Positions 1 through 9,252 of a stretch of 64,000 nt of DNA are shown here, one piece after another. Both the position numbers and the translations under genes were made by a program. Position 1 is the stretch's first letter; every line of letters begins with the position of its first letter. Below the pieces are notes generated by a model, which did not search any database, was not told the DNA's origin, and saw only the letters and a program-made list of their open reading frames with translations. The stretch lies in contig CADCLS010000006.1 in assembly GCA_902802375.1 (NCBI GenBank), forward strand, positions 439 through 64,438. The letters are read 5' to 3'. The stretch is from Oscillospiraceae bacterium (GTDB taxonomy: Bacteria; Bacillota; Clostridia; Oscillospirales; Acutalibacteraceae).

Positions 1-40
1 CGGTGCATTTCTCGCATCCCTCTTCTCAGGGCGCCCGATT

Positions 41-69
41 ATATTACCACATCCATCCTCGCTTGTCAA
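41..69 (-). promoter_or_regulatory. Sigma-A type promoter reading out of the window
   Basis: On the minus strand TTGACA (64-69) and TAATAT (41-46) are separated by exactly 17 bases. The start point would fall near base 35, so nearly the whole transcript lies beyond the left edge. The transcribed bases seen (GC-rich, no start codon with a Shine-Dalgarno site) do not identify the product; a structured RNA or a leader is possible. No hairpin terminator is visible between the aro operon stop at 107 and this promoter. Confidence 0.65.
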
Positions 70-106
70 CACTTTTTTCTAAGTTTTTTTAAGTTTTTTA
101 TTTGCC

Positions 107-1135
107 TTATAATTTATCAGCAATTTCGTATATCAATTTTTGCGTTTTCCCCCAGCCGAGGCAAGGGTCGGTAATTGATTTTCCGTAAACATCTCCGCCT
201 ACCGGCTGATTACCGTCCTCTATATAGCTCTCAACCATAATACCTTTTACAAGATTTTTTATATCGGAATTACTGTTTCGGCTGTGGACTACATCTTCTG
301 CAATTCTGATTTGCTCAAGATACCGTTTTCCGGAATTAGCGTGGTTTACATCAACTATCGTCGCCGGATGTTCAATACCGTTTTGCATATATAATTCATT
401 TAGAGACTGCAAATCTTCATAATGATAATTTGAAACGCATTTGCCGCTAAAATCCACATAACCGCGAAGTATAGCGTGTGCCATCCTATTACCGTGACTT
501 TTTACTTCCCATCCTCTATATATAAATGTATGTGCCGAGCGTGCCGCCACAATTGAATTCATCATAATATGCAAATCGCCGCCGGTAGGGTTTTTCATAC
601 CGACCGGCACATTAAGCCCACTGGCAGTAAGCCTGTGTTGCTGATTTTCAACCGAACGCGCGCCGACTGCAACATAAGCAAGTAAATCGGACAAATAACG
701 GTGGTTTTCGGGATACAGCATTTCGTCAGCGCAGGTAAAACCATAGTTTTTAAGAGCGTCCATATGAAGTTGTCTGATAGCAACTATTCCCTTTAACATA
801 TCGGGATTTTGTGTTGGGTCCGGCTGATGAAGCATACCTTTATAGCCTTCGCCGGTGGTGCGCGGTTTATTAGTATAAATACGGGGTATTACGATTATTT
901 TATCCTTTACTTCGTCTGCAACTGTTTTAAGTCTGCCTATATAATCAAGCACAGCCTCGCTGTTATCCGCCGAGCAAGGTCCTATTATAAGTATAAACTT
1001 ATCGCTTTCTCCCAAAAAGACATCGGAAATTTCCTTATCCCTTTTTTCTTTTACCGCCGCCAGTTCATCGGTTATAGGATACTCCGCTTTTACATCCCTT
1101 GGCACCGGCAGCTTACGCAAAAAATCCATATTCAT
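107..1135 (-). CDS. aroF: 3-deoxy-7-phosphoheptulonate (DAHP) synthase, class I
   Basis: This 342-residue cytoplasmic enzyme condenses phosphoenolpyruvate and erythrose 4-phosphate, the entry reaction of the shikimate pathway. GPCSADNSEA near residue 52 and KPRTTGEGYKG near residue 90 are phosphate- and substrate-binding motifs of the AroF/AroG/AroH type I-alpha family, and the length fits that family. There is no fused chorismate mutase or ACT domain. The ATG overlaps the tyrA stop as ATGA, which supports this start and suggests translational coupling. It is the last gene of the nine-gene aromatic operon, so the committing enzyme is made from the 3' end of the mRNA. Allosteric type (Phe, Tyr or Trp sensitive) cannot be read from the sequence by eye. 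Confidence 0.95.
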   Translation of the reverse strand: MNMDFLRKLPVPRDVKAEYPITDELAAVKEKRDKEISDVFLGESDKFILIIGPCSADNSEAVLDYIGRLKTVADEVKDKIIVIPRIYTNKPRTTGEGYKGMLHQPDPTQNPDMLKGIVAIRQLHMDALKNYGFTCADEMLYPENHRYLSDLLAYVAVGARSVENQQHRLTASGLNVPVGMKNPTGGDLHIMMNSIVAARSAHTFIYRGWEVKSHGNRMAHAILRGYVDFSGKCVSNYHYEDLQSLNELYMQNGIEHPATIVDVNHANSGKRYLEQIRIAEDVVHSRNSNSDIKNLVKGIMVESYIEDGNQPVGGDVYGKSITDPCLGWGKTQKLIYEIADKL

Positions 1136-2001
1136 ATATTATCGCCGTCCTTATTGAACATTTTTCTTCTTGCAGTGGACAAACGCATCATATCTTTAAT
1201 CACACGCTCATCGCCGTCTCTTATAGCGTTGTACAGTTTATCGAAACAATTTCTGTAACAATCCATTTCATACAAAAGAGCGTCTTTATTGAGCAAAAAA
1301 AGCTCACTCCACATATTCTCGTTAATATTTGCAATTCTCGTCAAATCCCTGAACGAGTCACCTGTGTAGCTCACAAGATTAGGGTCACCGTTAGCGCACA
1401 TCAATGACACTGCGATACAGTGAGTAAGCTGGGATAAAAACGCTATCATTTCATCGTGTTGTTTAGGATTAAGATATGATATTCGCCTAAATCCCAAAAG
1501 CTCGCCGAGCGATTTGCACTTTTCTATTGCGTTGGGGGTATTATCGCGCGTAGGTACTATTATAAAGTTTGCATCGCGAAATATACCGTCGTCCGCATTT
1601 TTAACGCCGTAAACTTCCTTGCCTGCCATAGGGTGCGAGGCTATAAACTCGGCGCCTTGCGGCACTAAATTGTTTATCTTTTCAATTATCGCGCCCTTTA
1701 TGCCGGTAACATCGGTAATAAGCGTACCGGCTTTGATGTACTTGCCGTACTCTTTCATCCACTCGACAAACACATTAGGATAAAGAGCAAATATTATAAT
1801 ATCGGCACTTGATACAGCATTAGCGTTTACTTCGGCAAAGCCGCAAGATATTATACCTTTTTCTATTGCGTAATCAATATCGGGTTGCTCTTTACTTATG
1901 GCGGTAATGCTATATCCTTTTTTTGACAGTGCCATAGCATAACTGCCACCGATAAGCCCTAAGCCAACTATAAGTATTTTACTTTTTTTATCTATTATCA
2001 T
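1132..2001 (-). CDS. tyrA: Prephenate dehydrogenase
   Basis: This enzyme oxidatively decarboxylates prephenate to 4-hydroxyphenylpyruvate, the tyrosine branch. The 289-residue protein starts with a Rossmann nucleotide-binding motif, GLGLIGGSYAMAL (about residues 13-25), and has the TyrA signature SHPMAGKEVYGV near residue 120. It is shorter than TyrA proteins that carry a C-terminal ACT domain, and none is visible, so feedback by Tyr through such a domain is unlikely. Its ATG overlaps the aroA stop as ATGA and its stop overlaps the DAHP synthase start in the same way. The substrate could include arogenate, which sequence alone does not settle. Confidence 0.93.
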   Translation of the reverse strand: MIIDKKSKILIVGLGLIGGSYAMALSKKGYSITAISKEQPDIDYAIEKGIISCGFAEVNANAVSSADIIIFALYPNVFVEWMKEYGKYIKAGTLITDVTGIKGAIIEKINNLVPQGAEFIASHPMAGKEVYGVKNADDGIFRDANFIIVPTRDNTPNAIEKCKSLGELLGFRRISYLNPKQHDEMIAFLSQLTHCIAVSLMCANGDPNLVSYTGDSFRDLTRIANINENMWSELFLLNKDALLYEMDCYRNCFDKLYNAIRDGDERVIKDMMRLSTARRKMFNKDGDNI

Positions 2002-3194
2002 TTGATTTGAACCTCTATACCAAGACTCTTTATATCTTTGAAAAAACCGGGATAACTCTTATTGACCGCCTCGGCGCCCTCTATTTCTCCTCCGTAAACT
2101 GACAAAAGCAAGCTCAGCGCCATAACCACTCTATGGTCGTTATGCGAGGAAAGAGGAACGCTTGGCGAATGAAGCTTTGTTTCTTTGATTTCTAACTCGT
2201 TTTCTGAAACCAAAACCTTTGCGCCGAATTTTGAAAGTTCTTCGCTCATTGAGGATGCGCGGTCGCTCTCTTTAATTTTAAGTCGCGCGGTGCCGGTAAA
2301 TTTCGCGCCCACAAGTTCCGCCGAAAGCGCAAATAGCAACGGTGCTAAATCCGGGCAATCGCTCAAATCATAGCTACCACCCGAAGTGAGTGTTTTGAAA
2401 TATTCTTTATAAATACGGTCGCCTTGTGTGCTATCGGGGTTTAAGCCGCCAACCTCAACACTGCCGTCTAAAAGATTAAAGGCATCTAAAAATGCAGCAT
2501 TCGAGTAATCGCCCTCAACGGTATAATCAAAGTTTTTATAACGCTGACCGCCTTCGATATAATACCCGTCATTTTTACACTCGATGTGTATTCCGAAGTG
2601 TTTCAGCATATCTACTGTCATTTCAATATAAGGCTTACTTTCAACCGGTGTATCGAATTTAATAAAGCTGTCGCCCTCAAGCAAAGGCAGGGCAAACATA
2701 AGCCCTGATACAAACTGGCTGGAAATGTCGCCGCGCACACTGTATTCTCCTGCGCGAAGTACACCTTTTATATGCAAAGAGCTATCCGACAAATTAAAAA
2801 CTATTCCCTGCTCTTTTGCTATTTTTTCATAAACTGATAAATCGCGCCGAAAAAGCCTGCTTGCACCAATAAATGTAATATCAGCCCCGGAAAGCATACA
2901 AAGCGGTATTAAAAACCTGAGCGTGCTACCGCTTTCGCCTGCATTTATAATCACTTTTTTAATACTCTGAGGCGAAATTCCTCCGATAGTGACTTTATCA
3001 CCGTTCAAAGAAACAGAAGCGCCCAACACTTTAAGTGCATTAACAGTAGCGGTTATATCATCGCTAAGCGCTATATTACTGACCTCAGAGCCATTTGACA
3101 GCGCCGCACAAATAAGTGCCCTATGCGCCATTGATTTTGAAGGCGGTGCGGAAATTTTACCGCACGCTTTCGACGGTTTTATGTAAACTGTCAT
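1998..3194 (-). CDS. aroA: 3-phosphoshikimate 1-carboxyvinyltransferase (EPSP synthase)
   Basis: It transfers the enolpyruvyl group of PEP to shikimate 3-phosphate. The protein is about 398 residues, usual for the family. Visible signatures are the N-terminal PPSKSMAHRALICAAL, GESGSTLRFLIPL (a GxSGTTxR-like motif with Ser for one Thr), and DHRVVMALSLL near the C terminus. A GTG nine bases upstream (3203) is in frame, but the ATG at 3194 has a GGTG element at suitable spacing and lies just after the aroQ stop, so I prefer it. The altered glyphosate-loop motif is noted only as a family variation; sensitivity cannot be judged by reading. Confidence 0.94.
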   Translation of the reverse strand: MTVYIKPSKACGKISAPPSKSMAHRALICAALSNGSEVSNIALSDDITATVNALKVLGASVSLNGDKVTIGGISPQSIKKVIINAGESGSTLRFLIPLCMLSGADITFIGASRLFRRDLSVYEKIAKEQGIVFNLSDSSLHIKGVLRAGEYSVRGDISSQFVSGLMFALPLLEGDSFIKFDTPVESKPYIEMTVDMLKHFGIHIECKNDGYYIEGGQRYKNFDYTVEGDYSNAAFLDAFNLLDGSVEVGGLNPDSTQGDRIYKEYFKTLTSGGSYDLSDCPDLAPLLFALSAELVGAKFTGTARLKIKESDRASSMSEELSKFGAKVLVSENELEIKETKLHSPSVPLSSHNDHRVVMALSLLLSVYGGEIEGAEAVNKSYPGFFKDIKSLGIEVQIK

Positions 3195-3195
3195 A

Positions 3196-3630
3196 TTATT
3201 CACCGAAATTATTTGTAAGATAATCCAATGCCTCTATATATCCGTCAAAGCCCTTGCCGGATATGCATTTTGCGCATACAGAACGAACATAACTGATTTT
3301 TCTGAACTCTTCCCTACTATCAACATCCGAAATGTGCACTTCAACCGCCTGTATTCCTACTGCTTTGAGTGCGTCAAGTATCGCAACACTTGTGTGCGTA
3401 TATGCGGCAGGGTTGATAACTATACCGTCAAAAACCTTATATGCCTTTTGAATTTTATCTACAATATCGCCCTCGTGATTTGACTGGAATACTTCCACCT
3501 CAATGCCGCATTTAATTGCGTAACCATTTATTAAGTCCACAAGATTTTGGTATGTTTCTTTGCCGTAAATTTCAGGCTCGCGTATACCGAGCATATTAAG
3601 ATTAGGTCCGTTAATAACTAAAATTTTCAT
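3196..3630 (-). CDS. aroQ: 3-dehydroquinate dehydratase, type II
   Basis: This 144-residue enzyme dehydrates 3-dehydroquinate to 3-dehydroshikimate. It matches the small type II dodecameric family: NGPNLNMLGIREPEIYG at the N terminus (including the catalytic Tyr loop), NPAAYTHTSVAI in the middle and EVHISDVDSREEFR with the active-site His. It is unrelated to type I AroD, and no aroD is present in the operon. It overlaps the end of the aroE-aroK fusion gene by 20 bases, and an AGGA element precedes the ATG. Confidence 0.95.
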   Translation of the reverse strand: MKILVINGPNLNMLGIREPEIYGKETYQNLVDLINGYAIKCGIEVEVFQSNHEGDIVDKIQKAYKVFDGIVINPAAYTHTSVAILDALKAVGIQAVEVHISDVDSREEFRKISYVRSVCAKCISGKGFDGYIEALDYLTNNFGE

Positions 3631-4861
3631 TATAAAAATCCTTTTCTGTTCTTTGCACCGCAGACTGTATATCGCAATCGTTTTTGATTATTACATCCGC
3701 CGCATTTTCATAAAGATTTTTGCGCCTGCTGTAAAGCTCGCAAATCGCTTCTTTTGACGAAGAAAGCGGTCGGTCCGGCGTGGAAATAAGAAGCTCACAC
3801 GGTCGGTCAATAAAGTATATTTTTCCGTTTGATTGCAGTGAAAATATATTATCCTCAACAGTCACGGCTCCGCCGCCCGTAGCAATAACGCAGTGATTTT
3901 TTGCAGATAGCTCGGCTAATACTTCGCTTTCTATACGGCGAAATTCAGGTTCGCCGTCGTTTTTTATTATATCGGCAGGAGTTCTTCCCGTATTAAGCGT
4001 TATCTGCTCGTCACTATCGAAAAACGGCATACCGAGTTTTTCGGATAGCATTTCCCCTATAGTTGTTTTTCCGCTTGACGGCATACCTATAAGCACTATG
4101 TTTCGTTTTGCGCTTAGTATCTTTTCATATACCGCCGATATACTGTTTTTCGGTTCGGTATCAAAGAAAAGCTCTGCCGATTTATATCCTTGTGCTACAA
4201 GCATATAAAGTCCGCCGACAGCCTTTATTCCTTTTCTAATAGCTTTCAGACAAAGCCGTGATTTGAGCGGATTATATATTACATCTATTACTGCCGAAAG
4301 TTTGCTGAATTCATTAATATCTATCGGAGTATTTTGAATGTTAGGAAACATACCGCAGGGTGTTGTGTTGATTATAATGTCGGCGTCACCCTGTGTTTTT
4401 ACTGCTTCATTATATGTAATAACGCCGCACTTTTCGGTGCGCGAAACCCTGAAAACACTTTTAGCGCCAAGGCTTTTAGCTACAAAAAGTGCCGTTTTCG
4501 ATGTGCCGCCACTGCCGAGTATTAAAACCTTTTTATCTTTAAGACTAATACCGCCGCTGTTAATCAGCGCTGTAAGACCGTAAGCGTCGGTATTGTAACC
4601 GTATAGCTTTCCGCCCCGATTTACGACGGTATTTACCGCGCCTATTGCCATAGCTACATCATCAATAAAATCGAGATACTTTATAACCTCGCTTTTATAG
4701 GGTATCGTCACATTTATACCGCAGAAATTTTTTGAAGCAAAAAACTCTTTTATATCGTCGGGTGCAATCTCTTCAAGCTCATACTCGTAATCACCAAAAT
4801 ACGAATGCAATTCCTTTGAAAAGCTATGTATGAGCTTTTCGCCTATCAGTCCGTATTTCAT
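3611..4861 (-). CDS. aroE-aroK: Bifunctional shikimate dehydrogenase / shikimate kinase
   Basis: One 416-residue polypeptide carries two consecutive shikimate enzymes. Residues about 1-245 are shikimate dehydrogenase: an HSFSKELHS substrate motif, NVTIPYKSEV with the catalytic Lys, GYNTDAYGL and the nucleotide-binding LGSGGTSKTA. Residues about 250-416 are shikimate kinase: Walker A GMPSSGKTT, DSDEQI, FRRIESEVL and GGGAV. The reactions are 3-dehydroshikimate to shikimate, then to shikimate 3-phosphate. The frame is continuous, so this is a true fusion rather than two overlapping ORFs. Its ATG overlaps the aroC stop as ATGA. These enzymes are usually separate proteins; fusions occur in some lineages. 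Confidence 0.94.
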   Translation of the reverse strand: MKYGLIGEKLIHSFSKELHSYFGDYEYELEEIAPDDIKEFFASKNFCGINVTIPYKSEVIKYLDFIDDVAMAIGAVNTVVNRGGKLYGYNTDAYGLTALINSGGISLKDKKVLILGSGGTSKTALFVAKSLGAKSVFRVSRTEKCGVITYNEAVKTQGDADIIINTTPCGMFPNIQNTPIDINEFSKLSAVIDVIYNPLKSRLCLKAIRKGIKAVGGLYMLVAQGYKSAELFFDTEPKNSISAVYEKILSAKRNIVLIGMPSSGKTTIGEMLSEKLGMPFFDSDEQITLNTGRTPADIIKNDGEPEFRRIESEVLAELSAKNHCVIATGGGAVTVEDNIFSLQSNGKIYFIDRPCELLISTPDRPLSSSKEAICELYSRRKNLYENAADVIIKNDCDIQSAVQRTEKDFYNENFSY

Positions 4862-5952
4862 AGTTTCGCCAACCAGTCAGTTCCAAAACGCAATGCCAGC
4901 ATATCAGCGAGGGTCAGAGCTACCACTGAGTCTACAACCACTCGTGCCCTGTGCGCTATAAACGGGTCGTGCCTTCCGGGCGCTATCAGCTCTTCCTCTT
5001 TGAGCGTTTTCAAATCAACAGTTTTCTGTGGTTTTGAAATTGTAGGAGTCGGCTTTATTGCACACCTTATTATAATAGGCATACCGCTTGTAATACCGCC
5101 TACAACTCCGCCGTTATTATTTGTTTCAGTTACGATTTTCCCGTTATTTACAGTAAAGACATCATTCGCCTGGCTACCTTTCATACATCCAAACGAAAAA
5201 CCGGCTCCAAACTCTACGCCCTTTACTGCCGGAACAGAAAAAAGTGCATGAGAGAGTTTACTCTCAACTGTATCAAACCAAGGCTCACCCACACCTGAAG
5301 GTACACCTATAACCGCCGTCTCAAGTATGCCGCCTATACTATCGCCCTCACTTGCCGCAGATATTATTTTTTCTTTCATTTTTTCCGCGACGGCGTTATC
5401 AAGCAAAGCAAAATAAGTGTTTGAAAGATATTCTATATCAGACATATAATCTGAAAATTCCCTATCCTCAATTTCACTTACCTTCTTAATATGTGTGCCG
5501 ATATAAATGCCTTTTTTATTAAGCGCAGGAATTATAATTGCTGCCGCGGCGACTATCGGTGCGGTTATTCTGCCGCTAAAATGTCCGCCGCCGGCGTTAT
5601 CCTCAAAGCCGTGATATTTCTCTCTGCCGGTAAAATCAGCGTGCGACGGACGGGGCAATGCCGAAAACAACGAATAATCCTCAGATTTAGTATCACTGTT
5701 TTCAATAAGAATGCAAATCGGTGTGCCACAGGCGCGACCGTTTTTCACGCCGCTTACTATCCGAAATTTATCCGCTTCTTTACGCTGAGTGGATATTCTC
5801 CCCTGAGGACGGCGAAGGGAAAGTTGTTTATCGATAAACTCTTCGTCGACTTGGATGCCGGGCGCCACACCGTCAAGCACTGCGCCTATTGCCTCGCCGT
5901 GGCTCTCGCCGAAAAGCGTAATACTGAGACTGTCGCCAAAGGTGTTTTTCAT
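4858..5952 (-). CDS. aroC: Chorismate synthase
   Basis: It converts EPSP to chorismate with reduced FMN. The 364-residue protein begins NTFGDSLSITLFGESHG, the chorismate synthase N-terminal signature, and contains RRPQGRISTQRKEAD and GRHDPFIAHRARVVV near the C terminus. A GTG at 5961 is in frame, but the ATG at 5952 forms an ATGA overlap with the aroB stop and has an AAGGA at about 10 bases, so it is the likelier start. It lies between aroB and the aroE-aroK fusion. Confidence 0.95.
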   Translation of the reverse strand: MKNTFGDSLSITLFGESHGEAIGAVLDGVAPGIQVDEEFIDKQLSLRRPQGRISTQRKEADKFRIVSGVKNGRACGTPICILIENSDTKSEDYSLFSALPRPSHADFTGREKYHGFEDNAGGGHFSGRITAPIVAAAAIIIPALNKKGIYIGTHIKKVSEIEDREFSDYMSDIEYLSNTYFALLDNAVAEKMKEKIISAASEGDSIGGILETAVIGVPSGVGEPWFDTVESKLSHALFSVPAVKGVEFGAGFSFGCMKGSQANDVFTVNNGKIVTETNNNGGVVGGITSGMPIIIRCAIKPTPTISKPQKTVDLKTLKEEELIAPGRHDPFIAHRARVVVDSVVALTLADMLALRFGTDWLAKL

Positions 5953-6956
5953 GCCTTCCACATCCTTTCCGCCCTAAAAAGAAATTCCTCGGTTTTTTCT
6001 TTTCTGAATTCATAACTGCCTATCTTATTTACAAACACAGTAGTAATTGTATCTCCTGCAGCTTTTTTATCGTGAATTACCGCTTCACGCATTTTTAGGA
6101 AGTCCACATCCGCAAGCGTTGGCAAATTCAATTTTTCAAGCGCTGATTTTATGCGTTCTCTGACAGCTTGCGAACACATATAAAGCATACCTATACCTAC
6201 ACATTCGCCGTGCAAAAGATTACCGCTGCTGCTCTCTATTGCGTGACCCAATGTATGCCCGAAATTAAGTACACGGCGCATACCAGCCTCACGCTCGTCA
6301 GCCTCTACCACGGTTTTTTTAATGTTTACAGCACGGCTTATGACCTCTTCAATCCGGCTAAGCGCCGCGCCTTCTTCAAAAATCGAGAACAATTCACCGT
6401 CAAATGTCACAGCCATTTTAAGCGCCTCTACAAGGCCGTTTGAAATCTGCCTTTCATCTAATGTGCCAAGCGTGTTTGCATCAATAAGAACACACTTAGG
6501 CGGATAAAAAGCGCCAACCGTATTCTTATATCCCCCGAAATCTATTGCGGTTTTTCCGCCAACGGATGAATCAACCTGCGAAAGTACCGTTGTAGGAATA
6601 TTATAAAAATCAATACCACGCATATAAGTCGCCGCGGCAAACCCTGCCATATCGCCGACTACTCCGCCGCCCACGGCGACAATACAGTCACTCCTTGTAA
6701 AGTCAGCACCGAGAAGAGTTTCAAGTATCATCTTATAGTTATCAAAATTTTTTGAGCTTTCACCCTTTGGTATTACAATAGTGAGCGCTTCCACGGCTTT
6801 ATCGGCAATGGTTTGCGAATACTCTTTCGGCACACCGCTATCGGTTACAACGAGGACTTTTCTTTTGAGATTCAAGAATTCTTCTGCTCTTTTAAGTATG
6901 CCGCGCCTGATTACGATATCATATCCGCCAAGTGCGGTTTTCACGGGTATTATCAT
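5949..6956 (-). CDS. aroB: 3-dehydroquinate synthase
   Basis: This NAD- and divalent-metal-dependent enzyme cyclises DAHP to 3-dehydroquinate. The 335-residue protein has the family signatures GGGVVGDMAGFAAATYMRG (about residues 96-114), PTTVLSQVDSSVGGKTAID and the metal-binding HTLGHA with a second His in LLHGECVG. Length is normal for bacterial AroB. It begins 12 bases after pheA with a GGGG element before the ATG, and is coupled to aroC by an ATGA overlap. Confidence 0.95.
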   Translation of the reverse strand: MIIPVKTALGGYDIVIRRGILKRAEEFLNLKRKVLVVTDSGVPKEYSQTIADKAVEALTIVIPKGESSKNFDNYKMILETLLGADFTRSDCIVAVGGGVVGDMAGFAAATYMRGIDFYNIPTTVLSQVDSSVGGKTAIDFGGYKNTVGAFYPPKCVLIDANTLGTLDERQISNGLVEALKMAVTFDGELFSIFEEGAALSRIEEVISRAVNIKKTVVEADEREAGMRRVLNFGHTLGHAIESSSGNLLHGECVGIGMLYMCSQAVRERIKSALEKLNLPTLADVDFLKMREAVIHDKKAAGDTITTVFVNKIGSYEFRKEKTEEFLFRAERMWKA

Positions 6957-6968
6957 AGTATATCCCCT

Positions 6969-8057
6969 TTATATGCGTATTTCTTTTTCAAAGCTGCCGA
7001 GCACCTTAACATCTGAGCAACAACTTTCAAGCGACAAAAGCATCGCCTTCCCGTTTTTACTGCTAATATTGCCCTCTCCCTCAGCATAGAAGTAATAGTT
7101 CCAAATAAGCTCTTTTGTAGGTCTGCTTTTAAGTGCTCTTAAATTGAAACCGTATTCACCTATGAGCGAAATCGCTTTACCGAGCGCGCCTGCCGCGTTT
7201 TTAACAGTAAACATCATAATAAAACGGTCATCTTTTTCAGAAGGCGCCTTTGGAGCGCGGGAAAACACCGCAAACCGAGTAGTATTTGAAGAGCTTTGGT
7301 TTATGTGTTTTTCGAGTATCTGGAGTCCGAATTCTTCGGCGGCGGAAGCACTGCCTATCGCCGCTAAATCATTTCTGTTTTCTTCGCTTATGTGCTTTGC
7401 CGCAACCGCAGTGTTTACGGCTTCAATGGTTTCAAATCCGCGTTCTCTTATATATTCAGCGCACTGGCTAAGCGCTTGAGGATGACTTATTACTGTTTTT
7501 ATATCACTTATCTTAGCGCCTTTTACCGCCAATAAGTTTTGTATTATTTCTGTTTCATATATACCATTTACAAAAAGCGGACCGAAAAAGCAAAGGTCCA
7601 TAACCGTGCCTACATCTCCGCCGACGCTGTTTTCAAGCGGTAAAACAACTGTATCGCACTCGCCGTTTACAACAGAATCGTATGCCGCCTTAAAATCCTT
7701 ATATCCGATAAGCTGAGCATCGGGGAATATGCCTCTTGCCGTTATATCCGCAAATGCACCGCGTGTACCGCTGAAGGAAACACGCATACCGTCAAGCAGG
7801 CGGTGCTGATATGACTTTGATATATCGATAACCGACTTTTGAAAGCCTATGTAGTAAGGCTCATATTCCTTATTTTTGATGTGACCGCAATTTCTTTTTA
7901 TAAGTTCTTTTTCGCGCGAAACATCTTCAACTCTCAGTCCATGCTCACGCTTATAGTCAGCCACGGCTCTCACAGCATCCAAACGCTGTTCAAAAAGCTC
8001 AGCAATTTCGCTATCAACTCTATTTATTGTTTCTCTTATCTTTTCAAGTTGTGACAT
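6969..8057 (-). CDS. pheA: Bifunctional chorismate mutase / prephenate dehydratase
   Basis: It converts chorismate to prephenate and then to phenylpyruvate, the Phe branch. The 362 residues read as an AroQ-type chorismate mutase helical domain (1-85; IRETINRVDSEIAELFEQRL), a prephenate dehydratase domain (about 90-270; FSGTRGAFAD, PLENSVGGDVG) and an ACT domain (about 275-362) with the KSRPTKELIWNYYFY variant of the ESRP regulatory segment, so Phe feedback is expected. This is the only chorismate mutase in the window, so it must also feed tyrA. One base separates it from the upstream aminotransferase stop. Confidence 0.94.
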   Translation of the reverse strand: MSQLEKIRETINRVDSEIAELFEQRLDAVRAVADYKREHGLRVEDVSREKELIKRNCGHIKNKEYEPYYIGFQKSVIDISKSYQHRLLDGMRVSFSGTRGAFADITARGIFPDAQLIGYKDFKAAYDSVVNGECDTVVLPLENSVGGDVGTVMDLCFFGPLFVNGIYETEIIQNLLAVKGAKISDIKTVISHPQALSQCAEYIRERGFETIEAVNTAVAAKHISEENRNDLAAIGSASAAEEFGLQILEKHINQSSSNTTRFAVFSRAPKAPSEKDDRFIMMFTVKNAAGALGKAISLIGEYGFNLRALKSRPTKELIWNYYFYAEGEGNISSKNGKAMLLSLESCCSDVKVLGSFEKEIRI

Positions 8058-8058
8058 A

Positions 8059-9240
8059 CTATTTTTTATATTCCTCCATAAGTGCTTTGAATGCCGGAAT
8101 AGATTTTTCTATCATTTCATACTTTACGCAATATGCTATTCTTGCGTAACCCTTTATACCGAAGCTGTCGCTTGGAACCATAAGTATTTCGTGCTTTTTT
8201 GCGCGCTCGCAAAACTCCCCGGCATCGCCAGACGGTGACTTTACAAACAGATAAAATGCTCCGCCCGGTTTTGTTACGGTGTAACCCATTTTGGTAAGAG
8301 CGTTATAAAACAAAACTCTGTTTTTGTTGTATGCTGATATATCCGAGGTGTCATAAACGCAATTAGTTATCGCATACTGCATAAGACTCGGCGCGCAAAC
8401 ATAACCCATACTTCTGCCTGCACCACATATAGCGGCATAAATATCCCTGCTGTTTTCACAGCTTGAAGGCACAAAAATATATCCTATTCTCTCGCCCGGC
8501 AATGAAAGTGATTTACTGAAAGAATAATCAACTATTGTGTTGCTATAAAAGCACGGCATAAACGGGGACGCCGCTTCATAAGTAAGTTCCCTGTACGGTT
8601 CATCCGAAATAAGATATACAGTATGCGAAAACTCCTCTGATTTGCTCGTTAAAATATCACCGATTTTCTTTGCCTCATCTGCCGACAAAATAGCGCCGGT
8701 AGGGTTGTTAGGAAAATTAATCAGAACCGCAACGGTTTTTTCGTTTATTGCGCTTTCAAGAGCATCAAAATCAATATTAAAATCGGGTGCGACAGTATTT
8801 ACTACCCTTTTCACCGCGCCTGCATTTTCGATAAACACGCTGTACTCAGGGAAAAACGGCGCCAATACAACCACCTCGTCCCCCGGCTCGCACAGCGCTT
8901 TTAAGGTGATTGTAAGAGAAGCCGCCGCGCCGCAGGTCATATAGATATCGTCCGCCGCCGCGGCAGTGCCAAACCTCTTTTCTATAGACTCGGCTATCGC
9001 TTTCCTCACGCCTAAATCGCCCTGCGCCGAAGTGTATCCGTGTAAAGCCACGCTGTCGCGTTCCTCTATTAGCATTTTAATACTTTTATTTACGCTGTCG
9101 GGTGCAGGTATACTCGGATTACCAAGGCTGAAATCAAAAACATTTTCCTCGCCAAGCAGAGCTTTCCTGCCTCTTGAATATTCAAATATCTCTCTGATTT
9201 TAGAAGGGCTCTTCCCGAGAGCCGCCATTTTTCCGTTCAT
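8059..9240 (-). CDS. Pyridoxal-phosphate aminotransferase (class I/II), probably aromatic
   Basis: This 393-residue fold-type I aminotransferase has NFPNNPTG (about residues 174-181), the PLP-binding Lys in SFSKSLSLPGERIGY and a YARIAYC segment near the C terminus. The family includes aspartate aminotransferases, but its place as first gene of an operon ending in phenylpyruvate and 4-hydroxyphenylpyruvate makes the final Phe/Tyr transamination the likely role (inference). A strong GGAGG precedes the ATG, immediately after the T-tract of the leader terminator, so its expression is directly exposed to attenuation. Confidence 0.9.
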   Translation of the reverse strand: MNGKMAALGKSPSKIREIFEYSRGRKALLGEENVFDFSLGNPSIPAPDSVNKSIKMLIEERDSVALHGYTSAQGDLGVRKAIAESIEKRFGTAAAADDIYMTCGAAASLTITLKALCEPGDEVVVLAPFFPEYSVFIENAGAVKRVVNTVAPDFNIDFDALESAINEKTVAVLINFPNNPTGAILSADEAKKIGDILTSKSEEFSHTVYLISDEPYRELTYEAASPFMPCFYSNTIVDYSFSKSLSLPGERIGYIFVPSSCENSRDIYAAICGAGRSMGYVCAPSLMQYAITNCVYDTSDISAYNKNRVLFYNALTKMGYTVTKPGGAFYLFVKSPSGDAGEFCERAKKHEILMVPSDSFGIKGYARIAYCVKYEMIEKSIPAFKALMEEYKK

Positions 9241-9252
9241 AATTTCCTCCTC

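Noticed and set aside
809..1407. Overlapping plus-strand ORFs opposite DAHP synthase and tyrA
   Set aside because: They are frame shadows of conserved minus-strand genes, with no ribosome sites and low-complexity hydrophobic translation.
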